Shown here: positions 16,571 through 27,246 of the stretch, piece by piece | Layout: the number at the start of each line of letters is the position of its first letter | Numbering within the stretch: the first letter of the stretch is position 1 | Assembly (NCBI RefSeq): GCF_024707545.1 | Contig: NZ_CP062229.1 | Location: 7,257,238 to 7,321,237 of the forward strand | Source: Mesorhizobium onobrychidis | Lineage (GTDB): Bacteria; Pseudomonadota; Alphaproteobacteria; Rhizobiales; Rhizobiaceae | DNA length: 64,000 bases | Reading direction: 5' to 3' | The notes under the pieces: model-generated | Databases searched by the model: none | The model's input: the letters and a program-made list of their open reading frames with translations, nothing else | What the model was told of the DNA's origin: nothing | Made by a program: the position numbers and the translations under genes

Positions 16571-18250
16571 ATGCCGGCGAACAGTTTGGAAAACAGTGAC
16601 ATGGCGGGATCAAACATCATCGATCTCAATCCCGAGGTGCTTGCGGCAGCGGCCGAAAGCAAGGCGTGGCCGTTCGAGGAAGCCAGGAAGATCGTCGAGC
16701 GCTACAAAGGCACTGACTTTCCCGAGACCGTACTGTTTGAGACCGGCTACGGTCCGTCGGGGCTGCCGCACATCGGTACTTTCGGCGAGGTCGCACGCAC
16801 CTCGATGGTGCGCCACGCCTTCCGCGTCCTCACCCGGGACACGGTCAAGACCAAGATATTGTGCTTTTCCGACGACATGGACGGCATGCGCAAGATTCCG
16901 GACAGCGTCCCCGATCGCGCCGCACTCGAGCCGCACCTGCACAAGCCGCTCTCGTCCGTCCCCAATCCTTTCGGCGGCGACTATACGAGCTTCGCAGACC
17001 ACAACAACGCAATGCTTTGCCGTTTCCTGGACACGTTCGGCTTCGACTACGAGTTCGCCAGCGCGACGGAATACTACAAGGCTGGCCGTTTCGACGACGT
17101 TCTGCTGCGCGCTGCCGAACGTTTCGATAAGATTATGGACGTGATGCTGCCGACGCTCGGAGAGGAGCGTCAGACGACCTACAGTCCGTTCTTGCCGATT
17201 TCCCCCAAAAGTGGCCGCGTGCTTTACGTCCCCATGAAGCATGTCGACGCCAAGGCCGGCACTATCACCTTCGATGATGACGGCACCGAAACCACGCTGC
17301 CCATAACCGGCGGCAGGGTGAAGCTGCAGTGGAAGCCGGATTTCGGCATGCGCTGGGCGGCGCTCGGCGTCGATTTCGAAATGTTCGGCAAAGATCACCA
17401 GACGAATGCGGTGATCTACGACCGTATCTGCAATATCCTGGGCGGGCGCGCGCCCGAGCATTTCGTCTATGAGCTGTTCCTGGACGAGAACGGCCAGAAG
17501 ATTTCGAAGTCGAAGGGCAACGGACTGACCATAGACGAGTGGCTGACCTACGCGCCGACCGAAAGCCTCGAGCTCTACATGTACCAGCGGCCGCGGCAGG
17601 CCAAGAAGCTCTATTTCGACGTCATTCCGAAGGCGGTGGACGAGTATTACGCCTTTCTGTCCGCCTATCGCCGGCAGGAGTGGAAGGAGCGGCTGGGAAA
17701 TCCCGTCTGGCACATGCATGACGGTAACCCGCCTGTCGTCGACCTGCCGGTGTCGTTCGCGCTGCTGCTCAATTTGGTCAGTGCCTCGAACGCCCAGAAC
17801 AAGGACGTGCTGTGGGGGTTCATTTCGCGCCACACATCAGGCGTGACGCCGAAGACCCATCCCGAGCTCGACCGGCTGGCCGAGTATGCAATCCGCTATT
17901 TCGACGATTTCGTGAAGCCGGCTAAGGTGTACCGGGCCGCCGACGCGGTCGAGCGCGAGGCGCTGACGAAACTCTCCGAGGCGCTCGCCGCGTTGCCGCC
18001 AGATGCCGATGGCGAGGTGATCCAGAATGCCGCCCTCAACGTTGCGCGCAAGATCGAACGCTATCAGGACCGTTCGAAGCAGAGCCCGGAAGGCGGACCG
18101 GGCGTCTCCGTCGCCTTTTTCCAGATGATCTACCAGGTGCTGATCGGACAGGAGCGCGGCCCGCGCTTCGGTTCCTTCGCCGCGCTCTACGGCATCGCAG
18201 AAACGCGCACGCTCATTCAGAAGGCGCTGGCTGGTCAGCTGGCGGCGTAG
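16571..18250 (+). CDS. lysK: Lysyl-tRNA synthetase, class I
   Basis: The 559-residue enzyme is the class I (archaeal-type) LysRS that rhizobia use instead of the class II enzyme. The HIGH-type motif is in [13 protein letters not shown] (about residues 62-74), the KMSKS-type motif is KISKSKGNG (about 310), and [17 protein letters not shown] is characteristic. It charges tRNA-Lys in the cytoplasm. A second start at 16601 (MAGSN) is possible; neither start has a strong ribosome site. The last 38 bases overlap the convergent nuclease-like gene. Confidence 0.94.
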   Translation: MPANSLENSDMAGSNIIDLNPEVLAAAAESKAWPFEEARKIVERYKGTDFPETVLFETGYGPSGLPHIGTFGEVARTSMVRHAFRVLTRDTVKTKILCFSDDMDGMRKIPDSVPDRAALEPHLHKPLSSVPNPFGGDYTSFADHNNAMLCRFLDTFGFDYEFASATEYYKAGRFDDVLLRAAERFDKIMDVMLPTLGEERQTTYSPFLPISPKSGRVLYVPMKHVDAKAGTITFDDDGTETTLPITGGRVKLQWKPDFGMRWAALGVDFEMFGKDHQTNAVIYDRICNILGGRAPEHFVYELFLDENGQKISKSKGNGLTIDEWLTYAPTESLELYMYQRPRQAKKLYFDVIPKAVDEYYAFLSAYRRQEWKERLGNPVWHMHDGNPPVVDLPVSFALLLNLVSASNAQNKDVLWGFISRHTSGVTPKTHPELDRLAEYAIRYFDDFVKPAKVYRAADAVEREALTKLSEALAALPPDADGEVIQNAALNVARKIERYQDRSKQSPEGGPGVSVAFFQMIYQVLIGQERGPRFGSFAALYGIAETRTLIQKALAGQLAA

Positions 18251-19061
18251 CCGTCGTCTCGGTTGGCGGTGTAGCCGTCGCCGACGGATCGAGAATCGGC
18301 TGCGTCGGCTGCGCTGCCGCGACAGGGGCTGGTGCCGGAGGCAGGCCGGAGAGACTGGGCGCCGGCCCGAAAATGCCCTTCCTCGCCGTACGCGCCTTCT
18401 CGCCGGCCTCGACGTAAGGGCCACCCTTGGCTGCGCGCGCCCAGCCGTTTTCGATCAACCACTGACCGACATCCTGGTTGCCAACGCGGCATTCAGCGGC
18501 GATCAGGTCGCGGCCGCCTTCGGGCGGCACCGCGCAAACCACCGCCCGGCCGCGCAGGAAAGCACGGAACGCCGTTCGCGCCCGGCTGCCGCACGTCCAG
18601 GATTTGCCGCCGTCGGCGCAAGTCTCGTCCTGCCTGACGATGTCGATACCCGAAATCGCGACCGAGTAGCCCTTGGCCTGGATCACACCGGCGGCAGTTG
18701 CAATCGGCTGGAACAGTTTTGTCCCGTTCCAGTCGTCGGGCATTTTCGATTTGGGCGGTCTGGCCAGCGCCAGATCACTCAGCGGCGCGCGCGGCTCGAC
18801 CCGTTCAAGCTCTTCGGGTTGAAGCTGCGGCGGCGCGACGACCTCGGGATCGATGGCTGTGGAATGCGCCTCCGGCCTCGCCGCCTTGGGTCGCGGGATC
18901 GCTGATGTGGCAGGCGCTTCGGATTGCGCCGCCATGCCGGCCTGCGCTCGAGCTGCGACACGGCCGTTTTCGTCGTGCAGCACGGCGCGGCCGCCGGCGG
19001 TGATCGCGGCCCCCATCACCAGGATCGTCAACACCGCAGCGGCTGCATGAAACGGGCGCAC
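18213..19061 (-). CDS. Secreted or anchored thermonuclease-like (SNase) protein, probably inactive
   Basis: The 282-residue protein has an N-terminal membrane/signal segment (residues 5-28), a low-complexity Pro/Ala linker, a staphylococcal-nuclease-like OB domain (about 125-240), and a Pro/Thr/Ala-rich tail. [12 protein letters not shown] and [10 protein letters not shown] are typical of the family. The usual catalytic VRLxGIDAPE is replaced by [13 protein letters not shown], so the first Arg and the Glu are missing; one later Arg (GGRDLIA) remains. Loss of nuclease activity is likely. It is 9 bases downstream of the S24 regulator gene, probably in one operon, and overlaps lysK tail to tail. 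Confidence 0.7.
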   Translation of the reverse strand: MRPFHAAAAVLTILVMGAAITAGGRAVLHDENGRVAARAQAGMAAQSEAPATSAIPRPKAARPEAHSTAIDPEVVAPPQLQPEELERVEPRAPLSDLALARPPKSKMPDDWNGTKLFQPIATAAGVIQAKGYSVAISGIDIVRQDETCADGGKSWTCGSRARTAFRAFLRGRAVVCAVPPEGGRDLIAAECRVGNQDVGQWLIENGWARAAKGGPYVEAGEKARTARKGIFGPAPSLSGLPPAPAPVAAAQPTQPILDPSATATPPTETTATPPADQPAPSE

Positions 19062-19070
19062 CGGCGGCCC

Positions 19071-19721
19071 TTACTGGCTTGCCCAGACAATCCGCGCCAC
19101 CCATTCGACATCGCGCATGGGGATGTCGCGGTCCGGGTGATCGGGATTGAGCGAGACCAGCATGATCGACTTCGCCGTCTGACGGTCCAGCACCTTGGCC
19201 ATGACCTCGCCGGCATTGGTCTTGACGACGACCCGGTCGCCCTTGCGGGTGGCAGCGCCCGGCTCGACGATCAGCACGTCGCCGTTGCGATAGAGCGGCA
19301 GCATGGAATCGCCCTGGACCTGCAGCGCATAGGAGGTTCCGGTCGCCTGTGCCGGAAGCTCGATCAGGTCCCAGCCCTGCCCCGCCGGAAAGCCGGCATC
19401 ATCGAAGAAACCGCCGGCGCCGGCCTGGGCGAAGCCGAGCAGCGGCACCGAAGACCTCTGTGCGGGCAGGGGTCCTGGGCCGGGCTTGCCGCGGCCTTCG
19501 ACGAGTCCCGTGAATTCGTCGAGCGAGGCGCCCGTCGCCTCGATGATCTTGGCCAGCGATTCGGTCGACGGCCAGCGCGGCCGCCCGTCCGAGGACAACC
19601 GCTTCGACTTGTTGAAGGCGGTCGAATCGAGGCCCGCACGCTTCGCCAGCCCCGAGGCCGAGAGCGAATAACGCTCGGCGAGAGCATCGATTGCGGCCCA
19701 TACGCGGTCATGCGAGAGCAC
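19071..19721 (-). CDS. LexA/CI-like S24-peptidase transcriptional regulator
   Basis: This 216-residue protein has an N-terminal helix-turn-helix (LSASGLAKRAGLDSTAFNKSKR) and a C-terminal S24 peptidase domain. The serine is in YALQVQGDSMLPLYRNGD, and the lysine in GEVMAKVL supplies the Ser-Lys dyad. S24 repressors cleave themselves upon RecA filament contact, but many chromosomal ones do not. The start is a GTG at 19721 with GGAG seven bases upstream. There are no phage genes nearby, so it is not marked as a prophage repressor. Its targets are unknown. Confidence 0.85.
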   Translation of the reverse strand: MLSHDRVWAAIDALAERYSLSASGLAKRAGLDSTAFNKSKRLSSDGRPRWPSTESLAKIIEATGASLDEFTGLVEGRGKPGPGPLPAQRSSVPLLGFAQAGAGGFFDDAGFPAGQGWDLIELPAQATGTSYALQVQGDSMLPLYRNGDVLIVEPGAATRKGDRVVVKTNAGEVMAKVLDRQTAKSIMLVSLNPDHPDRDIPMRDVEWVARIVWASQ

Positions 19722-19788
19722 TTTTGCTCTCCTTCAGAACAGGAAAAAATACCTTCTCTGTTCTAACCGGTGGCCGCGATCTTGTCCA

Positions 19789-19819
19789 CCAAGAAGGCGG
19801 CGTCACGCCGCCTTCTTGG
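19789..19819 (-). terminator. Perfect 14-bp hairpin spanning the fadB/J stop codon
   Basis: CCAAGAAGGCGGCG and CGCCGCCTTCTTGG form a perfect 14-base stem whose three-base loop is the stop codon of the 19803-22022 gene. It would end transcription of the beta-oxidation genes or protect the mRNA end. There is no T tract. Confidence 0.6.
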
Positions 19820-22022
19820 CCTCGCTCCTGGCATAGGGATCGAAGCGTTCGTAGAAAGTCTCGCCCTTTTCCGCCATGTCGAGCAGGAGCTTCGGCGCCT
19901 TGAACTCGGCGCCGTACTTCTTCTGCAGACCCTTGGCGATCTTGACGAATTTCTTTGCGCCGATGCCGTCGATGTAGGACAGCACGCCGCCGGTAAAGGG
20001 CGCGAAGCCGAAAGCGAGGATCGAGCCGACATCGGCTTCGCGCGGATCGGTGACGATGCCCTCCTGCATCACCCGGGCCGCCTCCAATGCAATGGTGACC
20101 AGGAGCCGCTGCTTCAGTTCCTCATAGTCGACCTTTTCAGGCGCCAACTGCGGATAGAGATCCTTCAGACCCGGCCACAACTTCTTCTTGGCAGGCTTTT
20201 GCGGATAGTCGTAAAAACCCTTGCCGTTCTTGCGGCCAAAGCGGCCATGACTATCGACCAGCGTGTTGATCAGCGCCATCTGCTTCGGGTCGACCGCGTT
20301 TTCGCCGAGATCGCGCATGGTCTGCTTCATGATCTTCTGCGCGAGGTCGATCGCCGTTTCGTCCGTGAGCGCCAGAGGACCGACCGGCATGCCGGCGGCC
20401 TTCGCCGCATTCTCGATCATCGGCGCCGGAACGCCCTCGATGAGCATCTTGTAGGCTTCCGACATATAGCGCAGCACGCAGCGGTTGACGTAGAAGCCTC
20501 GCGTGTCGTTGACGACGATCGGCGTCTTCTTGATGGCGCGGACGAAGTCGATCGCGGTGGCCAGCGCCTTGTCGCCCGTCTTCTTGCCCAAAATGATCTC
20601 GACCAGCATCATCTTGTCGACCGGCGAGAAGAAATGGATGCCGATGAAATTCTTCGGCCGCGCTGAATTCTTCGCCAGCGACGTGATCGGGATGGTAGAC
20701 GTATTCGAGGCGAAGACCGCCGCCGGCTTCAGCATGGCCTCCGCCTTTTCGGTGGCGTCCTTCTTGACGCCCGAATCCTCGAACACCGCCTCGATCACCA
20801 GGTCGCAGCCTGCGAGGTCGGCATAGTCGGCCGTCGGCGTGATCAGCGACAGCAGCCTGTCCTTGTCCTCCGGCTTGGCGCGGCCCTTCCTGACCTGATC
20901 CGAGATCAGGCTGTCCGAATGCGCCTTGCCCTTGGCGGCAGCTTCCATGTCGCGGTCGAGCAGCGCCACCGGAATGCCGGCCCTGGCCGTAACATAGGCG
21001 ATGCCGGCGCCCATGAAACCGGCGCCGAGCACGCCGATCTTCTTGAACTTGGTTTCCGGCGCGCCGGCCGGGCGGCGAGCACCCTTGTTCAGTTCCTGCA
21101 GCGACACGAACAGCGAGCGGATCATCGCCGCCGCTTCTCTTGTCTGCATGATCTCGGTGAAATAGCGCTGCTCGATGCGCAAAGCGGTGTCGAACGGCAC
21201 CAGCAGGCCTTCATAGACGCATTTCAGGATGGCGGCGGCGGCAGGATAGTTGCCATAGGTCTCGCGACGCAGGATGGCGATTGCCGGTGGCCACAGATTG
21301 GCGCCGGCCACCGAATAGATCGGGCCGCCGGGCAGCTTGAAGCCCTTCTCGTCCCACGGCGCCACCGGCTTCAAGCCATTTTTGATCATGGCTTTGGCGG
21401 TTTCGACCAGCTTTTGCGGCTCGGCGATCTCGTGGATCAGGCCCATCGACTTGGCCTTCTGCGGCGACAGCGTCTGGCCGGAGGTCAGCATCTGCAGCGC
21501 CTGCTGCTGGTCGGTTAGCCGCGGCACGCGCTGGGTGCCGCCGGCGCCTGGGAAAATGCCGATCTTCACTTCGGGGAGCGCCATCCTGACCTTGTCGGAA
21601 TCGGCCGCGACACGACCATGGCAAGCGAGCGACAGCTCGAACGCGCCGCCCATGCAGGTGCCGTTGATCGCCGACACCCATGGCTTGCCTGAGGTTTCCA
21701 GCTTGCGGAACAGGCCGGTCATATAGCCGGCGTTGTCGAACAGCGCCTTGGTCGCCTTGTCCAGGTCCTTGGCTTTGTCAGCGGCGAAGGTCGCCAACAT
21801 CTTTTGCAGCATGGTGATGTCGGCGCCGCCCGAGAAACTATCCTTGCCGGAGGTGATCACCGCCCCCTTTATCGCCGCGTCGCTCGCCACCTTGTCGACA
21901 ATGGAGTTCAGTTCCAGCATCGCTTCTTCGGTGAAGACGTTCATCGACCGGCCAGGCATGTCCCAGGTGACCAGCGCGATGCCGTCGGCGTCGATGTCGA
22001 GGGTGAAATTGGTATAGCTCAT
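19803..22022 (-). CDS. Multifunctional beta-oxidation protein: enoyl-CoA hydratase/3-hydroxyacyl-CoA dehydrogenase
   Basis: The 739-residue protein joins an N-terminal crotonase domain (about 1-190; [17 protein letters not shown] and [18 protein letters not shown] hold the two catalytic Glu residues) to a 3-hydroxyacyl-CoA dehydrogenase (NAD fold [21 protein letters not shown] at about 330; [16 protein letters not shown]-terminal helical domain). It carries out hydration and NAD-dependent oxidation in beta-oxidation and is FadB/FadJ-like. It is the last gene after thiolase, from which it is separated by 14 bases. Its stop codon lies in a hairpin loop. Confidence 0.92.
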   Translation of the reverse strand: MSYTNFTLDIDADGIALVTWDMPGRSMNVFTEEAMLELNSIVDKVASDAAIKGAVITSGKDSFSGGADITMLQKMLATFAADKAKDLDKATKALFDNAGYMTGLFRKLETSGKPWVSAINGTCMGGAFELSLACHGRVAADSDKVRMALPEVKIGIFPGAGGTQRVPRLTDQQQALQMLTSGQTLSPQKAKSMGLIHEIAEPQKLVETAKAMIKNGLKPVAPWDEKGFKLPGGPIYSVAGANLWPPAIAILRRETYGNYPAAAAILKCVYEGLLVPFDTALRIEQRYFTEIMQTREAAAMIRSLFVSLQELNKGARRPAGAPETKFKKIGVLGAGFMGAGIAYVTARAGIPVALLDRDMEAAAKGKAHSDSLISDQVRKGRAKPEDKDRLLSLITPTADYADLAGCDLVIEAVFEDSGVKKDATEKAEAMLKPAAVFASNTSTIPITSLAKNSARPKNFIGIHFFSPVDKMMLVEIILGKKTGDKALATAIDFVRAIKKTPIVVNDTRGFYVNRCVLRYMSEAYKMLIEGVPAPMIENAAKAAGMPVGPLALTDETAIDLAQKIMKQTMRDLGENAVDPKQMALINTLVDSHGRFGRKNGKGFYDYPQKPAKKKLWPGLKDLYPQLAPEKVDYEELKQRLLVTIALEAARVMQEGIVTDPREADVGSILAFGFAPFTGGVLSYIDGIGAKKFVKIAKGLQKKYGAEFKAPKLLLDMAEKGETFYERFDPYARSEAKKAA

Positions 22023-22036
22023 CGGTCTCTCTCCCG

Positions 22037-23245
22037 TCAGACGCGTTCGATGATCGTTGCGGTGCCCATGCCGGCGCCGATGCAGAGCGTCACCAGCGCG
22101 GTATCGAGGTCGCGACGCTCAAGTTCGTCCAGCACCGTTCCGAAGATCATCGCACCCGTGGCGCCGAGCGGATGGCCCATGGCGATGGCGCCGCCATTGA
22201 CGTTGATCCTGTCGTGCGAAATATCGAAAGCCTGCATGTAGCGCAGCACCACCGAGGCGAAAGCCTCGTTGAGCTCGAACAGATCGATGTCCGACAGCTT
22301 CATCCTGGCGCGCTTCAGCAGCTTCTCGGTCACGTCTACCGGACCGGTCAGCATCAGAACCGGTTCCGAACCGATATTGGCGAATGCACGGATGCGCGCG
22401 CGCGGCTTCAGGCCGATCGTCTTTCCAGCCTTCTTCGAGCCGAGCAGAACGGCCGCCGCGCCGTCGACGATACCGGACGAATTGCCGGCGTGGTGGACGT
22501 GGTTGACCTCTTCCACCTCGGGATGCTTCTGCACCGCGACGGCATCGAAGCCGCCCATTTCGCCGGGCATGACGAAAGACGGGTTGAGTGCCGCCAGCGA
22601 CTGCATATCGGTCGCAGGCCGCATGTGCTCATCGTGGTCGAGGATGGTCAGGCCGTTCTGGTCCTTGATCGAGATCACCGATTTCTTGAAGCGGCCCTCG
22701 CCCCAGGCTTTGGCAGCACGCTTCTGGCTCTCGACCGCATAGGCGTCGACGTCGTCGCGCGAAAAGCCGTATTTCGTGGCGATCAGGTCGGCCGAGATGC
22801 CTTGCGGCACGAACCAGCCCGGCAGGCCAACCGAGGGGTCCATGAACCAGGCGCCACCGGATGCGCCCATGCCGACGCGCGACATCGATTCGACGCCGCC
22901 GGCGATGACAATCTCGTCGGCGCCTTGCGCAATTTTGGCTGCGCCGAAATTGATGGCGTCCAGGCCAGAGGCGCAGAAGCGCGAGATCTGCATGCCGGGC
23001 GCTTTCGTGTCGTAGCCCGCCTCGAAGGCGGCGGCGCGCGGAATAACAGACCCCGCCTCGCCCACCGGGTCGACGCAACCGAAGATGATGTCGTCGACGG
23101 TGCCGGTATCCAGCCCATTGCGGTCGCGGATCGCCTCGAGCACTTTGGCGCCGAGCCGCACCGCCGGCACCTCGTGCAGCGAGCCATCCTTCTTGCCCCT
23201 GCCGCGCGGCGTGCGCACGGCGTCATAGACATAAGCTTCGGCCAT
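22037..23245 (-). CDS. Acetyl-CoA C-acyltransferase (thiolase)
   Basis: From the ATG at 23245 (AGGAG upstream) the protein has 402 residues. It is a degradative or biosynthetic thiolase: nucleophile Cys in [14 protein letters not shown] (about 92), [15 protein letters not shown] (His) and [14 protein letters not shown] (second Cys). It cleaves 3-ketoacyl-CoA to acetyl-CoA and a shortened acyl-CoA. The open frame continues upstream to 23293 but overlaps the next gene's end; the start at 23245 is clearly better. It works with the FadB/J-like partner downstream. Confidence 0.92.
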   Translation of the reverse strand: MAEAYVYDAVRTPRGRGKKDGSLHEVPAVRLGAKVLEAIRDRNGLDTGTVDDIIFGCVDPVGEAGSVIPRAAAFEAGYDTKAPGMQISRFCASGLDAINFGAAKIAQGADEIVIAGGVESMSRVGMGASGGAWFMDPSVGLPGWFVPQGISADLIATKYGFSRDDVDAYAVESQKRAAKAWGEGRFKKSVISIKDQNGLTILDHDEHMRPATDMQSLAALNPSFVMPGEMGGFDAVAVQKHPEVEEVNHVHHAGNSSGIVDGAAAVLLGSKKAGKTIGLKPRARIRAFANIGSEPVLMLTGPVDVTEKLLKRARMKLSDIDLFELNEAFASVVLRYMQAFDISHDRINVNGGAIAMGHPLGATGAMIFGTVLDELERRDLDTALVTLCIGAGMGTATIIERV

Positions 23246-23276
23246 TTTCCTGCTCCTTGGTTTGCCGAAAAGTCGC

Positions 23277-24446
23277 TCAGAGAGAGCGTCCAATCAGCAA
23301 TTTCATGATCTCGTTGGTGCCGCCGTAGATACGCTGGACGCGGGCGTCGCGGAACATGCGGGCGATCGGATACTCATTCATGTAGCCATAGCCGCCATGC
23401 AATTGAAGGCATTCGTCGACGACTTTTCCCTGCAGGTCGGACAGCCAGTATTTGGCCATCGAGGCCGTCACCGGGTCGAGGCCTCCATTGATATGGCGGG
23501 CGACGCAGTCATTGTAGAAGACGCGGCCGATGGTCGCTTCGGTCTTCAGTTCGGCCAGCTTGAACTGGGTATTCTGGAATTCGATAATCGCTTTGCCGAA
23601 GGCTTTGCGCTCCTTGACGTAGTCGATGGTCTGCGCCAGCGCCCGCTCGATCATGGCGATGGCGCCGGTGCCGATCTGCAGCCGCTCCTGCGGCAATTGT
23701 TGCATCAGTTGGACGAAGCCCTGGCCTTCCTCGTGACCGAGCAGATTGGAGGTCGGCACGCGCATATCGTTGAAGAACAGTTCCGACGTGTCGTTGGCCT
23801 TGAGCCCGATCTTGTCGAGGTTGCGGCCGCGCTCGAACCCTTCCACCTCGTCGGTCTCGACGACGATCAGCGAAGTGCCCTTGGCGCCTTTCTCCGGATC
23901 GGTCTTGGTGACGATTATGATGAAGTTGGCGAGCTGGCCGTTGGTGATGAAGGTCTTCGAGCCGTTGACCTTGTATTGGTTGCCATCCTTCTCGGCTCGC
24001 GTCTTGACGCCCTGCAGGTCGGAGCCGGCGCCGGGCTCGGTCATGGCGATGGCGCCGATCAACTCGCCGGTCGCCAGTTTCGGCAGCCATTTCTTCTTCT
24101 GCTCCTCCGAGCCGTAGTGGAGGATGTAAGGGGCGACGATCGAACTATGCAGGCCGATGCCGAAACCGTCGACGCCGACATGGCCGATCGCCTCGATGAT
24201 GGCGCTCTCATGCGCGAATGTCCCGCCCGAACCGCCATATTCCTCCGGCATCGAGGCACAGAGCAGACCGGCCGCACCTGCCTTCAGCCAGCTCTCGCGG
24301 TCGACCATCTCGTTCTTCTCGAACTCGTCATAGCGCGGCGCGATCTCTTCCGACATGAAGCGGTGCGCCATGTCGTAGAGCATGCCCACCTCGTCCGCCG
24401 CCCAGGCGGGTTTCGGGAGGCCGAGGATTTCGGCGGGGTTGGTCAT
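23277..24446 (-). CDS. Acyl-CoA dehydrogenase
   Basis: The 389-residue flavoenzyme has the full acyl-CoA dehydrogenase layout: N-terminal helical, middle beta (MTEPGAGSDLQGVKTRA) and C-terminal helical domains. The catalytic base Glu is likely in IYGGTNEIMKLLIGRSL near the C-terminus. It introduces the trans-2 double bond in acyl-CoA and passes electrons to ETF. It lies 31 bases before the thiolase start on the same strand. The substrate length cannot be judged; a branched-chain or short-chain substrate is possible. Confidence 0.9.
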   Translation of the reverse strand: MTNPAEILGLPKPAWAADEVGMLYDMAHRFMSEEIAPRYDEFEKNEMVDRESWLKAGAAGLLCASMPEEYGGSGGTFAHESAIIEAIGHVGVDGFGIGLHSSIVAPYILHYGSEEQKKKWLPKLATGELIGAIAMTEPGAGSDLQGVKTRAEKDGNQYKVNGSKTFITNGQLANFIIIVTKTDPEKGAKGTSLIVVETDEVEGFERGRNLDKIGLKANDTSELFFNDMRVPTSNLLGHEEGQGFVQLMQQLPQERLQIGTGAIAMIERALAQTIDYVKERKAFGKAIIEFQNTQFKLAELKTEATIGRVFYNDCVARHINGGLDPVTASMAKYWLSDLQGKVVDECLQLHGGYGYMNEYPIARMFRDARVQRIYGGTNEIMKLLIGRSL

Positions 24447-24465
24447 GCTATTTCTCCCGCGCCAA

Positions 24466-24672
24466 CGCTCCCCTCCCCCTCGAGGGGAGGGTGGCCGCGA
24501 AGCGACCGGGTGGGGTCGCCGGTGGCGTGCTCGATCTTATCTTTTACAACCTGCGCCATATGCCACGGCATTGCGATTATTCTCCTCCCAAGGCATGTCA
24601 CCAGTCGGCGCGCTGCACGCAGGACCCCTCCCGGCCCTTCGGGCCAACCTCCCCTCGAGGGGGAGGGGAACG
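24466..24672. repeat. Paired palindromic repeat between two acyl-CoA dehydrogenase genes
   Basis: The left part contains CCCTCCCCCTCGAGGGGAGGG and a GGTGGGGTC tail (24466-24517). The right part contains GGACCCCTCCCGGCCCTTCG and CCCCTCGAGGGGGAGGGG (24621-24670). Together they form a large imperfect inverted repeat with smaller hairpins inside. No gene is present in this 232-base gap. Such C/T-rich palindromes are a dispersed rhizobial family; this one could weaken read-through from the upstream gene. Confidence 0.75.
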
Positions 24673-24678
24673 TCGAGC

Positions 24679-26475
24679 TTAGAACGCTTCCGCCGGCAGC
24701 GCCATTAGCGTGTCCGCGCCGCTGGAGATGCGGGCGAGGTGCGCCGACGTCTCCGGCATGATCCGCTCCATGAAGAAGCGCGCCGTCACCAGCTTGCTGT
24801 CGTAGAAGGCAGAAGAACCATTGGCGTCATTCGCCAATTTCGCCCCGGCTGCCTTGGCCATCTGCGCCCACATATAGCCCAGTGCCACCAGGCCGAAGAG
24901 ATGCATGTAGTCGGTCGAGGCGGCACCGGCGTTGTCGGGCTTGGTCATGCCGTTCTGCATCAGCCACATCGTCGCCGCCTGCAGATCGTTGAGGCCCTTC
25001 TTCAGCGCCTTGGTAAAGGGCGCCATCTTCTCGTCAGTGCGGTTCTCTTCGCAGAACTCGCCGACCTCCTTGAAGAAGGCCTGCACGGCGCGGCCGCCAT
25101 TCAAGGCCAGTTTGCGGCCGACGAGGTCGAGCGCCTGGATGCCGTTGGCGCCCTCGTATATCATGGCGATGCGGGCATCGCGCACGAACTGGCTCATGCC
25201 GTGCTCTTCGATATAGCCGTGGCCGCCGAACACTTGCTGCGCCATCACCGCGTGGTCGAAGCCCTTGTCGGTGAGCACGCCCTTGACCACCGGCGTCATC
25301 AGGCCGGTGTAGTCGTCGGCGGCCTGGCGGTCCTTGTCGTCACTGGCACGGTGCGCGATGTCCGACTTGATCGCCGTCCACAGCGCCAGCGCGCGGCCGG
25401 CCTCGTTGAAGGCCTTCATAGTCATCAGGCTGCGGCGGATGTCGGGATGGACGATGATCGGATCGGCCTTCTTGTCCGGCGCCTTCGGCCCGGACAGCGA
25501 GCGGCCCTGCAGGCGATCCTTGGCATAGGACACAGCGTTCTGGTAGGCGACCTCCGACAGAGAGAGCCCTTGCAGGCCGACGCCGAGCCGGGCCTCGTTC
25601 ATCATCGTGAACATGGCCTTCAGCCCGCCATTGGCGTCGCCGAGCAGCATGCCTTGCGCCTCGTCATAGTTCATGACGCAGGTCGAATTGCCATGGATGC
25701 CCATCTTCTCCTCGATCGAGCCGCAGGAGACGGTGTTCTTCTCGCCCGGATTGCCGGATGCATCGAGCTTGAGCTTCGGCACGATGAACAGAGAAATACC
25801 CTTCACGCCTTCCGGTGCGCCCTCGATGCGGGCCAGCACGAGGTGGACGATGTTGTCCGACATGTCGTGCTCGCCGGCCGAGATGAATATCTTCTGGCCT
25901 GAAATCCTGTAGGTGCCGTCTCCATTGGGAACCGCCTTGGTGCGCAGCAGGCCGAGATCGGTGCCGCAATGCGGCTCGGTCAGGTTCATGGTGCCGGTCC
26001 AGATGCCCTCGACCAGCTTCGGCAGCCATGTCGCCTTCTGCTCGTCGGTGCCATGGGTAATGATCGCCGCGATCGCGCCCTGCGTCAGGCCGGGATACAT
26101 CATCAGCGACATGTTGGCCGAAACCATATACTCGGAAACAGCGGTATGCACCGCGTAAGGCAGACCCTGGCCGCCAAATTCGATGGGTGCGGCCAGCCCC
26201 ATCCAGCCGCCGTCGCGATACTGGTCGAAGGCCTCCTTGAAGCCTTTCGGCGTCGTCACCGAACCGTCGTCATGGCGCACGCAGCCTTGCATATCGCCGA
26301 CGCGGTTCAGCGGCTGCATGACGTTTTCGGCGAGCTTGGCGCCTTCGGCGAGGATGGCCTCGACCACATCCGGCGTCGCGTCGGAAAATCCGGGAAGATT
26401 GGAATAGCGCTGGTAGCGCAGTACCTCGTTCAGCACGAACAGCGTGTCCTGAACCGGCGCCCTGTAGATCGGCAT
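24679..26475 (-). CDS. Large acyl-CoA dehydrogenase (FadE-like, with C-terminal extension)
   Basis: The product is 598 residues from the ATG at 26475, which has GGAGG six bases upstream; the open frame extends to 26550 without support. It has [16 protein letters not shown] at the start, [18 protein letters not shown] in the middle domain and [20 protein letters not shown] at the substrate-base region, typical of the about 600-residue acyl-CoA dehydrogenases with an extra C-terminal domain. It oxidises acyl-CoA with ETF as acceptor. A palindromic MerR-type operator lies about 100 bases upstream at 26574. Confidence 0.9.
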   Translation of the reverse strand: MPIYRAPVQDTLFVLNEVLRYQRYSNLPGFSDATPDVVEAILAEGAKLAENVMQPLNRVGDMQGCVRHDDGSVTTPKGFKEAFDQYRDGGWMGLAAPIEFGGQGLPYAVHTAVSEYMVSANMSLMMYPGLTQGAIAAIITHGTDEQKATWLPKLVEGIWTGTMNLTEPHCGTDLGLLRTKAVPNGDGTYRISGQKIFISAGEHDMSDNIVHLVLARIEGAPEGVKGISLFIVPKLKLDASGNPGEKNTVSCGSIEEKMGIHGNSTCVMNYDEAQGMLLGDANGGLKAMFTMMNEARLGVGLQGLSLSEVAYQNAVSYAKDRLQGRSLSGPKAPDKKADPIIVHPDIRRSLMTMKAFNEAGRALALWTAIKSDIAHRASDDKDRQAADDYTGLMTPVVKGVLTDKGFDHAVMAQQVFGGHGYIEEHGMSQFVRDARIAMIYEGANGIQALDLVGRKLALNGGRAVQAFFKEVGEFCEENRTDEKMAPFTKALKKGLNDLQAATMWLMQNGMTKPDNAGAASTDYMHLFGLVALGYMWAQMAKAAGAKLANDANGSSAFYDSKLVTARFFMERIMPETSAHLARISSGADTLMALPAEAF

Positions 26476-26573
26476 GCGTTTCCTCCACCATGCGGCCTTG
26501 GCTCCGAAATCAAGCCCCAGAAAATGGATCAGGGACAGCATGCGGACCAATGTTCAGGTCGGGATAGCAAAAG

Positions 26574-26595
26574 TTGACGTTTGCGTAAACGTCAA
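26574..26595 (-). promoter_or_regulatory. MerR-type operator and promoter for the beta-oxidation genes
   Basis: TTGACGTTT-N4-AAACGTCAA is a 22-base palindrome with perfect nine-base arms. On the minus strand the TTGACG can be a -35 box with TGCTAT about 20 bases later as -10, giving the over-long spacer typical of MerR-activated promoters. A related TTGACGTAAACGTAAA is at 27374-27389 before the merR gene. The rest of the 309-base gap between this gene and merR holds only a hairpin (26713-26742). Confidence 0.6.
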
Positions 26596-26712
26596 TTTTT
26601 TGATGTGGCAAATTTTTCCGGGGCCTCACCCGCGAGCGTAGCGGCGCTACACCATTGAAACCAGTGCGGAACGATTGAAATGTATTCATCCCGACGCAGC
26701 CGGAAGGCAGAA

Positions 26713-26742
26713 AGAGCCGCGCGGCCAGCGCCACGCGGCTCT
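26713..26742 (-). terminator. Hairpin downstream of the merR gene
   Basis: AGAGCCGCG (26713-26721) pairs with CGCGGCTCT (26734-26742); on the minus strand TTTC follows. It lies about 43 bases beyond the merR stop and likely ends its transcript before the beta-oxidation promoter. Confidence 0.55.
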
Positions 26743-26784
26743 CGTTCGTCAGAAGGCCGTTCACCGGAAGCCGGCGAGGCCGAA

Positions 26785-27246
26785 TTATCCGGCGGCGCTG
26801 GCCTGCGGCGCCGAACGTTCGATCAACATCTGACGCACCGCCGCCATCGAGTTGCTCAACTCGTTGATGGCATCGTCGATCAGCGCCCGCTGCTTCTGCA
26901 GACGGGCAAGCTGCTTCTCCGACTTGTCGAGCGCCAGTCGCAACTGCTTGGTGTTGGAGCCAGTCGGGTCATACAGATCCATCATCTGCTTGACATCGCG
27001 CAGCGAGAATCCGACCTTGCGGCCGAGCAGGATCAGCTTCAGCCGCGCCTTGTCGCGTCGCGTATAGAGACGGGTCGAGCCGTCGCGCTGCGGAGTGAGA
27101 AGACCCTTGTCCTCGTAGAAACGCAGCGTGCGCAGCGTTACTCCGTACTTCTTGGCCATCTCGCCGATGCGGACAAGATCCTCGCCGGCTTTGTTAGACA
27201 TATCATTGGTATTGGCCGCGGCTTCGCCGGGCGAAACAAGTTTCAT
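26785..27246 (-). CDS. MerR-family regulator (LiuR-like)
   Basis: The product is 153 residues from the ATG at 27246 (a start at 27201 is also possible; the frame extends unsupported to 27345). It has a MerR winged-helix domain, VRIGEMAKKYGVTLRTLRFYEDKGLL, and a coiled-coil dimer helix (LDKSEKQLARLQKQRALIDDAI). No cysteines for metal binding are seen near the end, which suits an acyl-CoA-sensing or ligand-free member such as LiuR. Palindromes of the same type lie before this gene and before the acyl-CoA dehydrogenase, so it probably controls both; that is inference from position and motif. Confidence 0.85.
   Translation of the reverse strand: MKLVSPGEAAANTNDMSNKAGEDLVRIGEMAKKYGVTLRTLRFYEDKGLLTPQRDGSTRLYTRRDKARLKLILLGRKVGFSLRDVKQMMDLYDPTGSNTKQLRLALDKSEKQLARLQKQRALIDDAINELSNSMAAVRQMLIERSAPQASAAG

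Noticed and set aside
19071..19721. Prophage remnant around the S24 repressor
   Set aside because: No integrase, att repeats or phage genes nearby; the neighbours are core genes.
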